Shown here: piece by piece, positions 39,943-48,191 of the stretch
Layout of the letters: each line of letters starts with the position of its first letter
Position numbering within the stretch: the first letter of the stretch is position 1
DNA from: Castellaniella sp034675905
Lineage (GTDB): Bacteria; Pseudomonadota; Gammaproteobacteria; Burkholderiales; Burkholderiaceae_B
Assembly: GCF_034675905.1 (NCBI RefSeq)
Contig: NZ_JAUCCV010000002.1
Span: 62,001 to 126,000, forward strand
DNA length: 64,000 nucleotides
Reading direction: 5' to 3'
Translations under genes and position numbers: made by a program
Notes under the pieces: generated by a model
What the model was told of the DNA's origin: nothing
The model's input: the letters and a program-made list of their open reading frames with translations, nothing else
Database searches by the model: none

Positions 39943-40662
39943 ATGAAAATTGCCTTCACAATTTGCGGTGATCGCACCCCCCGCATCGAGTCGATTCGCG
40001 TCGGAAAAGACGAGTTGCAGTTTACCGTCGACGGCGTGGTCCGCACCTTGACAAACGCACTGCTGTCTGAGTTCATTGGGCACAACGAGCGCTCAGAAAT
40101 CAACAGTGTGTATGTGTTTTTGGGAGAGCATGGCGAGCTGATCCTGCGCAACAAGATGATGGAAAGCGAAGCGTCGCGCAGACCAGGTATGGTTTACCTG
40201 AAAAATCTGCAAACCAAGCTGCCAAACATTGGGCAGGTCTACCTCCCATTCACGAATGGCACGCTGAAAGACGCAGCAGTTCGCCTGAATGTCCCAACCC
40301 AAGCAGACATCGACGCACTAGGCGTCAAGGACTATACGCTTGTTGAGAACGACCACCACGCATATGTTGCCTTCAGCAACAGTGTCTACCCAAGCGTCAC
40401 GACACGCGCTGTCAAGAGCAAGAACTACACGACCATTTTTGCCAAGGTCGTGCGTGGTGGAAAGCCGCTGAAGCGCTCGGGCATGAAGGTTTACGCTAAG
40501 ACAGACGCGGGATACTTGAACCGCAGGTATGCAGTCACCGACAAAAATGGTGTTGCAGAGTTTAGGTTCGCCCCGATGCTGCTTGACCCAGGCGACAAAG
40601 CCACCGTGAAGATTGGCTTTCGCTACTACTCGAACCTGGACTCTGTCGAAATCACCGCATGA
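39943..40662 (+). CDS. Hypothetical protein with Ig-like C-terminal domain (239 aa)
   Basis: Starts two bases after the fibre stop. Residues 150-239 look like a bacterial Ig (Big_1-like) domain: TTIFAKVVRGGKPLKRSGMKVYAKTDAGYLNRRYAVTDKNGVAEFRFAP. The first 150 residues are unrecognised, with Tyr-rich segments. It could be a virion component that joins the fibre, or a scaffold for the modification enzymes. It overlaps the oxygenase gene by ATGA, so all four are one translational unit. Confidence 0.65.
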   Translation: MKIAFTICGDRTPRIESIRVGKDELQFTVDGVVRTLTNALLSEFIGHNERSEINSVYVFLGEHGELILRNKMMESEASRRPGMVYLKNLQTKLPNIGQVYLPFTNGTLKDAAVRLNVPTQADIDALGVKDYTLVENDHHAYVAFSNSVYPSVTTRAVKSKNYTTIFAKVVRGGKPLKRSGMKVYAKTDAGYLNRRYAVTDKNGVAEFRFAPMLLDPGDKATVKIGFRYYSNLDSVEITA

Positions 40663-41498
40663 TCAAATACAAAGACATTCCTGGCCAATACACGGTCGAC
40701 AAGTTCCTTGCCATGCACTTTGGCGAAGACGAAGCGCGCCGCAAACTGGGCGGGCTGGATCGCAAGATCGACTACACAAAAAAGATTGCCTACGATCACG
40801 AAGCAATTCACCGCGAAATTTTCCAATTCTACGAGCGCGTCGGCGCACAGTTGTGGCGCTCCCGCGCAGATGCGCTTGCTCTTTACGGCGCGTCGCTCTA
40901 CTACAACCCAGACAGCCCACAGTCAGAGTGGCATCGCGAAACGTTTGGCGCACCCAGATACCGGGAAATGACAAACGAGCAGTATTTCGGCGCGCCCTGC
41001 GCTGAGCGTGCTGCGGGCAAGCCGAAAAGCGACTACGTCGACCAGTTCGCGTTCAGACGTCGTCACCCCTATATCGAGAGCCACCTGCCGACGCTTAACG
41101 CCCTCTTCGACTCATTCAACTTCCCCATCGCGCGGGTCGCATCGCGAACCCTGAATGGGCTGTGCCAGATTGGCAATGGCTGGCACGTTGACTCTGCAGA
41201 TTCGTATGTGCTGCAGCTCAACCTGTGCATCAACAACAACGGCATGTTTGGTCTGGAATACAAGACGGGCGAACTGTTCATCCCCGAGTCGGGCGAACTG
41301 TGTATCGTCAACACGTCGTTCTTGCACTCCACATACTGTCAGCAACGCTGCAACTACCAGCGCACCGCCCTGGTCATCAACATTTTGCCTTGGTATCACT
41401 ACGACCCCACCGAGGACGGCTGGGAGCCCAATGAATACTTCGGGAAAATTCATCCATTCGACATGGTGACGCAAGGCATCATTCGCTTCGGGGACTAA
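40659..41498 (+). CDS. 2-oxoglutarate/Fe(II) oxygenase (279 aa)
   Basis: A double-stranded beta-helix dioxygenase by motif: WHVDSADSYVLQLNLCINNN gives the HxD iron ligands (about residues 173-175), FLHSTYCQQ the distal His and QRTALVINIL the Arg that binds 2-oxoglutarate. The pattern is close to aspartyl/asparaginyl hydroxylase-type enzymes. It sits between the Ig-like protein and the radical SAM gene, one base before the latter. Likely substrate: Asn or Asp residues of the Cys-rich fibre tail; this is inference from the neighbourhood. Confidence 0.75.
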   Translation: MIKYKDIPGQYTVDKFLAMHFGEDEARRKLGGLDRKIDYTKKIAYDHEAIHREIFQFYERVGAQLWRSRADALALYGASLYYNPDSPQSEWHRETFGAPRYREMTNEQYFGAPCAERAAGKPKSDYVDQFAFRRRHPYIESHLPTLNALFDSFNFPIARVASRTLNGLCQIGNGWHVDSADSYVLQLNLCINNNGMFGLEYKTGELFIPESGELCIVNTSFLHSTYCQQRCNYQRTALVINILPWYHYDPTEDGWEPNEYFGKIHPFDMVTQGIIRFGD

Positions 41499-41499
41499 C

Positions 41500-42864
41500 A
41501 TGCGCTTCACGCTACAGACCAAACACGCCAAGACAGGGCGTGAGAAAACATTCGTCTACGACAACATGGCGGGAACGCTGCACTACGAAAACGGGGCGCG
41601 AGTCCCCGTCGCGTCGATTGAAGACAGGCGCTTCAACAGAGATAGCAAAGCCACCGTGTTTGACCACGATAGCCCTGTAGGCAAAACCGCCAACGTGCAG
41701 GTGCTGAAAATCCAACTTGGACTATCGTGCAATTACTCGTGTGACTACTGCAGTCAGCGGTTTGTGCCGCGTGCAGACGAAACGTCGCGCAAGCAGGTTC
41801 AGCCATTTTTGGACAGTTTGTCGAAGTGGATGGTGGGCACGCCGCAGCGAATCGAGTTCTGGGGTGGCGAGCCACTGGTCTACATTAAGACGCTCGTTCC
41901 ACTCGCCGAAGCACTGCGCGAGCAGTTCCCGAATACCACGTTTTTAATGATCACCAACGGATCGTTGTTGACCCCAGAAATCAACGAGTGGCTGGACCGC
42001 ACAGGGTTCAACGTAGGTGTGTCGCACGACGGGCCTGGGCAGTTTGTGCGCGGGCCAGACCCGTTTGATGACCCCAAGAAGAAAGAAGCGATTCTTGACC
42101 TTTACAAGCGCTTGCGCCCGCAGGGTCGCATGAGTTTCAACTCGATGGTTAGTCGCAGCAACCTAGACCGCGCGGCGATCCAGCAGTTCTTCGTCGATCT
42201 GACCGGCGATCCAGAAGTCCCCATTGGGGAAGGCTCATTCATCGACGTCTACGACGAGGGTGGCGCACAAACAAGCATGAAGCAGACCGAGGAAAAGGCG
42301 CAGTTTCGCAAAATGACCCTCGATCAGCTTCAGGCGGACGCAATCGACAACTTTAGCATCACCAGAACCCGCCTAGATGAATGGGCTGACAGCATGGCAT
42401 ACGCCAGACCTGCGGAGGTTCTGGGCCAGAAGTGCGGGATGGATCGCCCAGGCCACATCGCGGTTGACCTGAATGGGAACATTCTGACTTGCCAAAACGT
42501 GTCCATCGTATCGTTCGCGCCCAATGGTGAGGGCCACAAGATCGGTCACGTCGACGACATCGAACACGCAGCGCTTGATACCGCCCGCCACTGGGCGACA
42601 CGCCAGGAATGCTTGGAATGCCCTGTGCTACAGCTTTGCAAGGGCGCGTGCATGTTTCTTGAGGGTGACTACTTCTACCTGAGCTGCGAAAACGCGTATT
42701 CAGACCACGTCCCGTTCTTTGCCCGCGCGGTTGAATTGGCAACTGGCGGGTATGTCCCATATCGCATTGAATCCCCCACTCTGCCAGAGCATAGAAAGAA
42801 TCTGTTCGAGGTCACCGAAGCAAAACCGGGCGCACCAAGGGTTGTCCCTAGAGTTTTGGGTTGA
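41500..42864 (+). CDS. Radical SAM/SPASM peptide-modifying enzyme (454 aa)
   Basis: The radical SAM motif CNYSCDYC (CxxxCxxC, about residues 77-84) follows LKIQLGLS. EFWGGEPL is the SAM-binding GGE motif. The C-terminal SPASM domain has CGMDRPGHIAVDLNGNILTC, then CLECPVLQLCKGACMF and SCEN, enough Cys for two auxiliary 4Fe-4S clusters. Such enzymes (anSME, PqqE, sactipeptide/ranthipeptide maturases) modify peptide side chains. Residues 1-70 could be a substrate-recognition region. Being last in an operon headed by a Cys-tailed fibre, it is the likely maturase of that tail. Confidence 0.88.
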   Translation: MRFTLQTKHAKTGREKTFVYDNMAGTLHYENGARVPVASIEDRRFNRDSKATVFDHDSPVGKTANVQVLKIQLGLSCNYSCDYCSQRFVPRADETSRKQVQPFLDSLSKWMVGTPQRIEFWGGEPLVYIKTLVPLAEALREQFPNTTFLMITNGSLLTPEINEWLDRTGFNVGVSHDGPGQFVRGPDPFDDPKKKEAILDLYKRLRPQGRMSFNSMVSRSNLDRAAIQQFFVDLTGDPEVPIGEGSFIDVYDEGGAQTSMKQTEEKAQFRKMTLDQLQADAIDNFSITRTRLDEWADSMAYARPAEVLGQKCGMDRPGHIAVDLNGNILTCQNVSIVSFAPNGEGHKIGHVDDIEHAALDTARHWATRQECLECPVLQLCKGACMFLEGDYFYLSCENAYSDHVPFFARAVELATGGYVPYRIESPTLPEHRKNLFEVTEAKPGAPRVVPRVLG

Positions 42865-42890
42865 AATGTAAGTTACCACTTACTTACAAT
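42861..42890 (+). promoter_or_regulatory. Promoter containing dispersed element copy 11
   Basis: TTGAAA (42861-42866) and TACAAT (42885-42890) are 18 bp apart, with element GTAAGTTACCACTTACTTAC (42868-42887) in the spacer. Drives the lysis genes. Confidence 0.7.
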
Positions 42891-42916
42891 GGCCGTATTA
42901 TTGATATGGATTAAAC

Positions 42917-43456
42917 ATGGCCAAGATCGTAATCACCGCAGGACATGCGACCGTCGACAGACCAGACTCAGGCGCGGTCTACAACGGTCGCAAAGAAAGC
43001 GAGGTGATGACCGCGTTTCGCAACATCGTCGCGCTCAAGCTGCGCCAAGCGGGCCACGAAGTCATCACTGACGGCGAAGGCAAAGAGAACCAGACGCTGA
43101 ACACAGCGATCAGACTGATCAAAGCGCACAAGCCCGACTACGCCCTGGAATTCCACACGAACGCATCGACGAGTCCTGCAGCATCTGGCGTCGAGACGAT
43201 TTCCCTCCCGAAAGACAAAGACATTTCGCGCCAGATCAGCCACGCAATCAGTCGCGTGCTGTCTCTGCGCGTGCGTGGCGACCGTGGCTGGATCGACCAG
43301 TCTCAGTCCGCGCGCGGCAAGCTCGGCTACGTCAACGCTGGCGGCATCATCGTCGAGACGTTCTTCATTTCGAGCCGACAAGACCTAGCGGTTTGGGAAG
43401 AAAAGCAGTGGTTGGTGGCAACCGAAATTGCCAAGCTCTTTGACGACAAACTCTAA
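42917..43456 (+). CDS. Endolysin: N-acetylmuramoyl-L-alanine amidase (179 aa)
   Basis: Amidase_3-type zinc amidase: the first His in ITAGHAT, Glu in NGRKESEVM, LEFHTNAS with the second His, and GIIVETFFIS with the catalytic Glu. A single catalytic domain without a cell-wall-binding repeat or signal peptide, so export needs a holin. First in the lysis cluster. Confidence 0.88.
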   Translation: MAKIVITAGHATVDRPDSGAVYNGRKESEVMTAFRNIVALKLRQAGHEVITDGEGKENQTLNTAIRLIKAHKPDYALEFHTNASTSPAASGVETISLPKDKDISRQISHAISRVLSLRVRGDRGWIDQSQSARGKLGYVNAGGIIVETFFISSRQDLAVWEEKQWLVATEIAKLFDDKL

Positions 43457-43466
43457 GGTGACGCAC

Positions 43467-43910
43467 ATGAGCGGCTTATTTGACGTTTGCGACAGTCTTT
43501 TCGATGCAGGGTTTGACTGGTTATTCGCCACGAAGACTCGCGTGTTTGAAGTCTTCAACTTCACCCTCTTCTTTGCGTGGGCTGTCGCCGCGATGGTTGA
43601 CCCCCGCATGTTTGCGTCTGCTGCATACGCGGGGTTCGGGGTTGCGGGATCGTCAGTTCTGGCAACGGGATTCCTAGCGATGTCGCTCATGTCATTGCTG
43701 GGCATCTTTAGCGCAAAGACTGATTCGCGCTTTCTTGGCGGCTACTCCCTATTTCTGTCTTCATTCGTCTGGGCGCTGGTCAGCGCTGGTTTCATCGTTG
43801 CATACCCCCCCCTTACGACTGCAATGGTTTTGTATCCACAGCTTTCGTTGCTGTGCTTCCTGGTCGGCAGAAAAGTAATCGCTGACAGCGCAAGGTATCG
43901 GGAAAAATGA
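43467..43910 (+). CDS. Four-helix membrane protein of the lysis cluster (147 aa)
   Basis: About four hydrophobic segments (FNFTLFFAWAVAAMV, FGVAGSSVLATGFLAMSLMSLLGIF, LFLSSFVWALVSAGFIV, VLYPQLSLLCFLVG). It lies between the endolysin and the putative holin and overlaps the latter by ATGA. It may be a second holin or antiholin; no family is recognised. Confidence 0.7.
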   Translation: MSGLFDVCDSLFDAGFDWLFATKTRVFEVFNFTLFFAWAVAAMVDPRMFASAAYAGFGVAGSSVLATGFLAMSLMSLLGIFSAKTDSRFLGGYSLFLSSFVWALVSAGFIVAYPPLTTAMVLYPQLSLLCFLVGRKVIADSARYREK

Positions 43911-44236
43911 ACGAATCTCTGACGCCACAGGTCATTGCAGCATTACTGGGCGGCGCGGTGGGTTCGGTGCGCAACTTCACTCGCAAAGGCGAAAAACCGC
44001 GTCTCACCGAGGGCCTGATGAACCTGCTGGTGGGCGAAATTTTCGCTGCCGCTGCGGGGGTTTACTTCACCGGCAACGCGCATGTCGCGATGGCTGCGGT
44101 TGTGGGCTTGGGCGCCGGTGCTGTTGGTAGCTACGCCCTAGATGCACTGCAGGCAAGCATCCCAGAGGGCGTCAAGCTCGTTGTGACGGGGTGGGCTGAA
44201 CGCATGGGCGGCAAGCAAAAGGATGAAGAGACGTGA
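43907..44236 (+). CDS. Putative holin (109 aa)
   Basis: Three hydrophobic segments (PQVIAALLGGAVGSV, NLLVGEIFAAAAGVYFTG, VAMAAVVGLGAGAVGSYALDAL) and a charged C-terminus (AERMGGKQKDEET), the usual class I holin layout. Position between endolysin and spanins supports it. It overlaps the Rz gene by GTGA. Confidence 0.75.
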   Translation: MNESLTPQVIAALLGGAVGSVRNFTRKGEKPRLTEGLMNLLVGEIFAAAAGVYFTGNAHVAMAAVVGLGAGAVGSYALDALQASIPEGVKLVVTGWAERMGGKQKDEET

Positions 44237-44589
44237 TCCCAAGTCTGTTATCTATCAAGACAGTCGCGCTGGTGGGCCTCACAGCCCTCGTGGTGGGTTT
44301 TTCTGCGGGGTATGTCACGAAGGGTCGCTTCGAGAGTGCGGAGCGCACCAGCGCCCTTTCTGACGCCCGCCAGGGCGATGTGAAGATTGTCGCCAGCGCA
44401 ATTCAACGCGAACAGAGAATCGCTGATGCCATGCGCGGCAACGACACATTCTTTGCGCTACAGGACGAAGCCCTGGCGTCGCTTCCATCGTTTGTTGAGG
44501 TTCCCCATGAAAGTGCAAAAGTGGTTTGCCCTCGTGATCCTGTGCTTGACGACAGTCTTGTCGGGGTGCTCAACACCCGTCCCGACTGA
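44233..44589 (+). CDS. Rz: Rz-like inner-membrane spanin (118 aa)
   Basis: GTG start. One N-terminal membrane anchor (VALVGLTALVVGFSAGYV) is followed by a helical periplasmic domain with a Cys near the end. The o-spanin gene starts inside it in another frame, the classic Rz/Rz1 arrangement for outer-membrane disruption in the last step of lysis. Confidence 0.8.
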   Translation: MIPSLLSIKTVALVGLTALVVGFSAGYVTKGRFESAERTSALSDARQGDVKIVASAIQREQRIADAMRGNDTFFALQDEALASLPSFVEVPHESAKVVCPRDPVLDDSLVGVLNTRPD

Positions 44590-44893
44590 ACCCCTGCTAA
44601 TTCCCCCGTCGCGGTCTATGGAGCGCAGCGTAGACGCGCCCAAGCTGCAACCAGGCGCAGATGGCAAAGTCAGGGTCTCTACCTTGGCGAAGGCATACAA
44701 GCAGCTGCAAAAAATGTATGCAGACCTGCAAATTCGAGATAACGACAAAATCGACTGGATCAGTGAGCGCGTCGCAGAACAACGCAAGCGCTTTGGCGTA
44801 TCAACCAACTCCATAGGCAGCACGCATGGCTCGAAAGCAGCAGCAGAAAGTCCCGGCACTAAACAGAAATCGTCGTCAGCAAGTCCAAGCTGA
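44507..44893 (+). CDS. Rz1: Rz1-like outer-membrane lipoprotein spanin (128 aa)
   Basis: A signal peptide with lipobox LSGC (Cys21) is followed by a Pro-containing linker and a helical region. It begins within Rz, shifted in frame. It is longer than lambda Rz1, and its 3' end overlaps phoH by 68 bp. Confidence 0.8.
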   Translation: MKVQKWFALVILCLTTVLSGCSTPVPTEPLLIPPSRSMERSVDAPKLQPGADGKVRVSTLAKAYKQLQKMYADLQIRDNDKIDWISERVAEQRKRFGVSTNSIGSTHGSKAAAESPGTKQKSSSASPS

Positions 44894-45569
44894 AAACGAC
44901 CCACGGTTTCGCCAAGACGAGCCAAGACCGATCCACCCAAAACGCAACACCGCGCCACTGATCGCCCAAACCGCGAAGCAGAAGCAATACATCGCGGCAA
45001 TCCAAAACTTCGACGTCACCTTTGGGCTTGGCCCTGCAGGCACCGGGAAAAGCTATGTGGCAACGATGATCGCTGCAGACATGCTTGATCGGGGCGAAGT
45101 GGATCGAATCATCATCACCCGCCCAGCGGTTGAAAGCCAAGAAGAGTTTGGTTTTCTGCCGGGTGAGTTGGCCGACAAGTATGAGCCATACCTGGCTCCA
45201 ATCAAGGAAATCCTTTACGAGCGTCTTGGTAAGGGGGCGACCGACTACTTCGTTAAATCCGGGCGTATTGAAGCTATCCCGCTGGCGTTCATGCGTGGCA
45301 GAACGTTCCGTGATGCCTTCGTGATCTTCGACGAAGCCCAAAACGCCACGCCAGGACAAATGAAGCTGTTCCTGACCCGCATCGGTGATAACTGCAAAGT
45401 TGTGATCGACGGGGACGCAGCACAGTCAGACATTCCCAACTCGGGACTCGTCGACGCGGCGAACCGCGTCTCCCACATCCCTTGCGTTCGGGTGATAACT
45501 TTTGACCGCAGTGATGTGGTTCGTTCCGGGTTCGTTTCAGAAGTGCTTGCAGCTTACGCAAGTGATTGA
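44826..45569 (+). CDS. PhoH-like ATPase (247 aa)
   Basis: A PhoH P-loop ATPase: Walker A GPAGTGKSYVA (about residue 70), IITRPAVESQEEFGFLPG, Walker B FVIFDEAQNATPGQ and GDAAQSDIPNSGL. The N-terminus is basic and disordered. Phage PhoH proteins are common, with a suspected role in RNA or nucleotide metabolism. It overlaps Rz1 and ends the late operon. Confidence 0.9.
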   Translation: MARKQQQKVPALNRNRRQQVQAENDPRFRQDEPRPIHPKRNTAPLIAQTAKQKQYIAAIQNFDVTFGLGPAGTGKSYVATMIAADMLDRGEVDRIIITRPAVESQEEFGFLPGELADKYEPYLAPIKEILYERLGKGATDYFVKSGRIEAIPLAFMRGRTFRDAFVIFDEAQNATPGQMKLFLTRIGDNCKVVIDGDAAQSDIPNSGLVDAANRVSHIPCVRVITFDRSDVVRSGFVSEVLAAYASD

Positions 45570-45789
45570 TTTAAATAAACAAAAGAGGGACGCTTCGCTG
45601 TATCCGCACCCTCTTCCATTAGCTGGGCGGCAAGAGGAAAGCCAGAGTTATCACGATTTTGGCTTCCCCTCTATATCTAACCCTTCTTAAAACCTTAAAC
45701 AACTAAGTTAAGGGCTGGCGGCAAAGTTATCACCGCCCTGTCAGCCTACTTGGCGTCTATACATTCCCTGCAATCACTTTGGGGGTGAA
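45570..45789. other. Intergenic region with long inverted element
   Basis: Contains AAGAGGG/CCCTCTT (45583-45589 and 45609-45615), a possible terminator after phoH, and the 87-bp partner of the element at 10573. No gene is seen. Confidence 0.5.
45645..45731. repeat. 87-bp element, inverted partner of 10573-10658
   Basis: Identical to the reverse complement of 10573-10658 except for about nine central positions. It holds the same CCTTAA...TTAAGG palindrome and GTTATCAC words at both ends. Confidence 0.85.
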
Positions 45790-46449
45790 ATGGAAATTCA
45801 AAAAGCGGTGCTTGGTGCGCTGCGCCACATACCGCCAGAAATCAGAGCGCTGGAACCAGAGCTTTACCTGTCGCGCTGGTGGGACTATCGAATGGAGCTG
45901 CCAGCGCGGGCAACAGAGCTGTTTATGCTGGCGTATGAGCGTGCATACAGGGATCAGTATGCCAAGGTCCAAGACGCGGTTACGGCGCCCACCGTGCCAG
46001 TTTTTGGCGTCACAGAGCTATTCGCGTCGGGTGGACTGATGCACTTTTGGCGCGCACGCCAGGAGGCTGACCGTCTCTGTTGTCGCTACGACTATTACCT
46101 GCGGTTCGCATTCAATCGAGCGTTTGAGCGCGGTTCGCGCTACCTGTTGCGCCCGAATCAGATTCTGTCAGAAGAGCTATCACTAGACTTGGAGGTGGCG
46201 TGGCTGGAAACCAAACGGCTGACGCTTCAGCTTGCCACGCACCCAATATATCTCCCGGGAAATTATTGCGGCATGCCAGAGCAAGATGACTACTTCCTAT
46301 ACTTGGTTGGTCAGATTCAGAGACGGTCGGTTCAAGACAGACTTCTGGCCCGCCTAGTCTTCAAAGACAGACTGATTCCCGCTGAAATCGCTGCCCAACA
46401 CTTCGATGCAGAAGTTCTTGAGCGGGCTAGTTTTATCCAAAATTGTTAG
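45790..46449 (+). CDS. Hypothetical protein (219 aa)
   Basis: Helical, Arg-, Trp- and Tyr-rich protein (LYLSRWWDYRMELPARATELFMLAYERAYRDQY). No motif is recognised. GGGGGTG precedes the ATG. It is first after the inverted element and ahead of the Hfq-like, helicase and primase genes, so a role in DNA replication or its control is possible but unproven. Confidence 0.65.
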   Translation: MEIQKAVLGALRHIPPEIRALEPELYLSRWWDYRMELPARATELFMLAYERAYRDQYAKVQDAVTAPTVPVFGVTELFASGGLMHFWRARQEADRLCCRYDYYLRFAFNRAFERGSRYLLRPNQILSEELSLDLEVAWLETKRLTLQLATHPIYLPGNYCGMPEQDDYFLYLVGQIQRRSVQDRLLARLVFKDRLIPAEIAAQHFDAEVLERASFIQNC

Positions 46450-46464
46450 TTACCACTCACTTAC
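46445..46464 (+). promoter_or_regulatory. Dispersed 20-bp element, copy 12
   Basis: GTTAGTTACCACTCACTTAC, overlapping the stop of the 219-aa gene and 11 bp before the Hfq-like start; the ribosome site AGAGG lies between. Confidence 0.8.
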
Positions 46465-46475
46465 AAGAGGTCCAA

Positions 46476-46811
46476 ATGTCCACACCTAACCCTACGTCAG
46501 TCGACAGCGTCCGCAAAGACCAACAAGCGGAACACCGTCGTCGCCTTACCTTGCCGAAAGACCCGTCCAGAAATACCGGTCACAAGCAGCCCTTCGTCGC
46601 CAAGGGCCACGACGCGATCTTGGAGCGCATTCAGAAGTCGGGCAAGACCGTCTTTATCCGTCTGATTTCAGGCGATCAATTGGCGGGAACGATCAAAGCG
46701 CGCGACCGCTACACCGTGACCGTTTTCAACGCAGCTAAAGGGACGGCAACAACCGTTTTCAAGCATGCTATTGAGACCTTCGAGGAAAGCAAAACCGTCG
46801 AGCAGGAGTAA
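46476..46811 (+). CDS. Hfq-like RNA chaperone (111 aa)
   Basis: Residues 40-105 follow the Hfq Sm fold: an alpha helix HDAILERIQKSG, Sm1 VFIRLISGDQLAGTIKARDRY (compare [21 protein letters not shown] in E. coli Hfq), and Sm2 VFKHAIETF in place of VYKHAISTV. The N-terminal 35 residues are charged and disordered. It probably forms a hexameric RNA-binding ring. ATG 46476 has AGAGG ahead and its own element upstream. Diverged from host-type Hfq, so a phage version rather than a recent copy. Confidence 0.8.
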   Translation: MSTPNPTSVDSVRKDQQAEHRRRLTLPKDPSRNTGHKQPFVAKGHDAILERIQKSGKTVFIRLISGDQLAGTIKARDRYTVTVFNAAKGTATTVFKHAIETFEESKTVEQE

Positions 46812-46817
46812 GGGCGG

Positions 46818-48191
46818 ATGTCGGCAGTTCCGGTTGCGACGTCGTCGCCAGCAGCGTTACCAACGATTTACGAATTCGACGAGGACTTTCAATCAAAGAT
46901 TACCGCCCTGGTGCTGCGCGACACATCGTTCATGCAGCAGGTCGAGGGACTGATTCTCCCCCAGTATTTCGAGTCTGAAACCAACGCCGCCCTGGTCAAC
47001 ATGGGACTGCGGTATTTCGACAAATACCGCAAGTGCCCAGGCGACAAGACCATCATCGGCGACCTGATCAAGCACGACATCATATCTAAGGTCGTGTCCA
47101 AAGAGGTCGCGGCTGCGTCCATCATGTATGTCGCGGGCAAGGGTCGCACAGGCCTGTTCGACATCGACATTTCTGACCGCGACTACGTCATTGAGCAGGT
47201 TGCCCAGTTCGCCAAGCATCAGGCCATTAGTGCGGCGATTCTGGACTCTGTGGGCTTTCTGGACGCCCGCGACTTCGACCGTATCGAGGCGGCGATCACC
47301 AAGGCGGCGAACGTCGGGCGCAACGACGACGGTGGGTCATACGACTACACCGAAATGATCGAATCGCGCACCGAAGAGCGTCTGCTTCGCGCTGCCGGAA
47401 AATTGCCGCCAACCGGGGTCACTACAGGCTACCCAGAGATTGACAGGCTGCTGCACCAGCGCGGATGGGGTCGCAAAGAACTGTCTGTGCTGATGGGGCC
47501 AGCAAAGGGCGGGAAATCGACTGCCTTGCTGAACTTCGGGATCGCAGCGACAGCGGCAGTCCAACGCTACAACGTGCTGTATGTGACCCTGGAAGTGTCA
47601 GCAAAGATCACCGCTGAACGGGCTGACGCGCGGATCGCAGAAGTGGCGATGAACCAGCTTGGCGCGAACACCCACGCGATCAAAGCGGCGGTAGAGAAAT
47701 TCAAGCTGAACTCAGGCAAGTTCATCATCCACGAATACCCAACCGGCGTCATGCGGGTATCTGACTTGCGTCGCTTACTTGAGCGCTACAAGGCAAAGGG
47801 GATCAAGTTCGACCTAGTGATCGTCGACTACGCGGACCTGATGCAGCCCGAGCGCGTCACTGACAACACCATCGAGAATTCAAAGAGCGTCTACGTCAAC
47901 CTACGCGGCTTGGCCATGATGGAGGACGTTGCGGTGCTGACCGCCACACAGACGAACAGGGACGGCGCGAAGAAAGCTGTAGCGACGATGACCGACGTCG
48001 CCGAAGACTTCAACAAAATTCGCATTGCAGACGTCGTCATTTCCATCAACAGAACAGAGGAAGAAAAAGCGCTCAAGCAGGCCAGACTGTTTTTTGCCGC
48101 GTGTCGCAACCAAGCAGATGGGTTCAGTGTGCGTATCGCCCAGGAACTGGACAAGATGATCTTCATCAGCGAAGTGATCGGGGAAGAGTAA
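46818..48191 (+). CDS. DnaB-like replicative helicase (457 aa)
   Basis: The N-terminal domain is helical (VLRDTSFMQQVEGLILPQYF). The RecA-like core has Walker A MGPAKGGKST (about residue 230), Walker B FDLVIVDYADLM, and the VAVLTATQTNRD motif. The lid and C-terminal ACRNQADGFSVRIAQ are typical of phage DnaB-like ATPases. It overlaps the primase gene by one base. It provides replication fork unwinding. Confidence 0.87.
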   Translation: MSAVPVATSSPAALPTIYEFDEDFQSKITALVLRDTSFMQQVEGLILPQYFESETNAALVNMGLRYFDKYRKCPGDKTIIGDLIKHDIISKVVSKEVAAASIMYVAGKGRTGLFDIDISDRDYVIEQVAQFAKHQAISAAILDSVGFLDARDFDRIEAAITKAANVGRNDDGGSYDYTEMIESRTEERLLRAAGKLPPTGVTTGYPEIDRLLHQRGWGRKELSVLMGPAKGGKSTALLNFGIAATAAVQRYNVLYVTLEVSAKITAERADARIAEVAMNQLGANTHAIKAAVEKFKLNSGKFIIHEYPTGVMRVSDLRRLLERYKAKGIKFDLVIVDYADLMQPERVTDNTIENSKSVYVNLRGLAMMEDVAVLTATQTNRDGAKKAVATMTDVAEDFNKIRIADVVISINRTEEEKALKQARLFFAACRNQADGFSVRIAQELDKMIFISEVIGEE

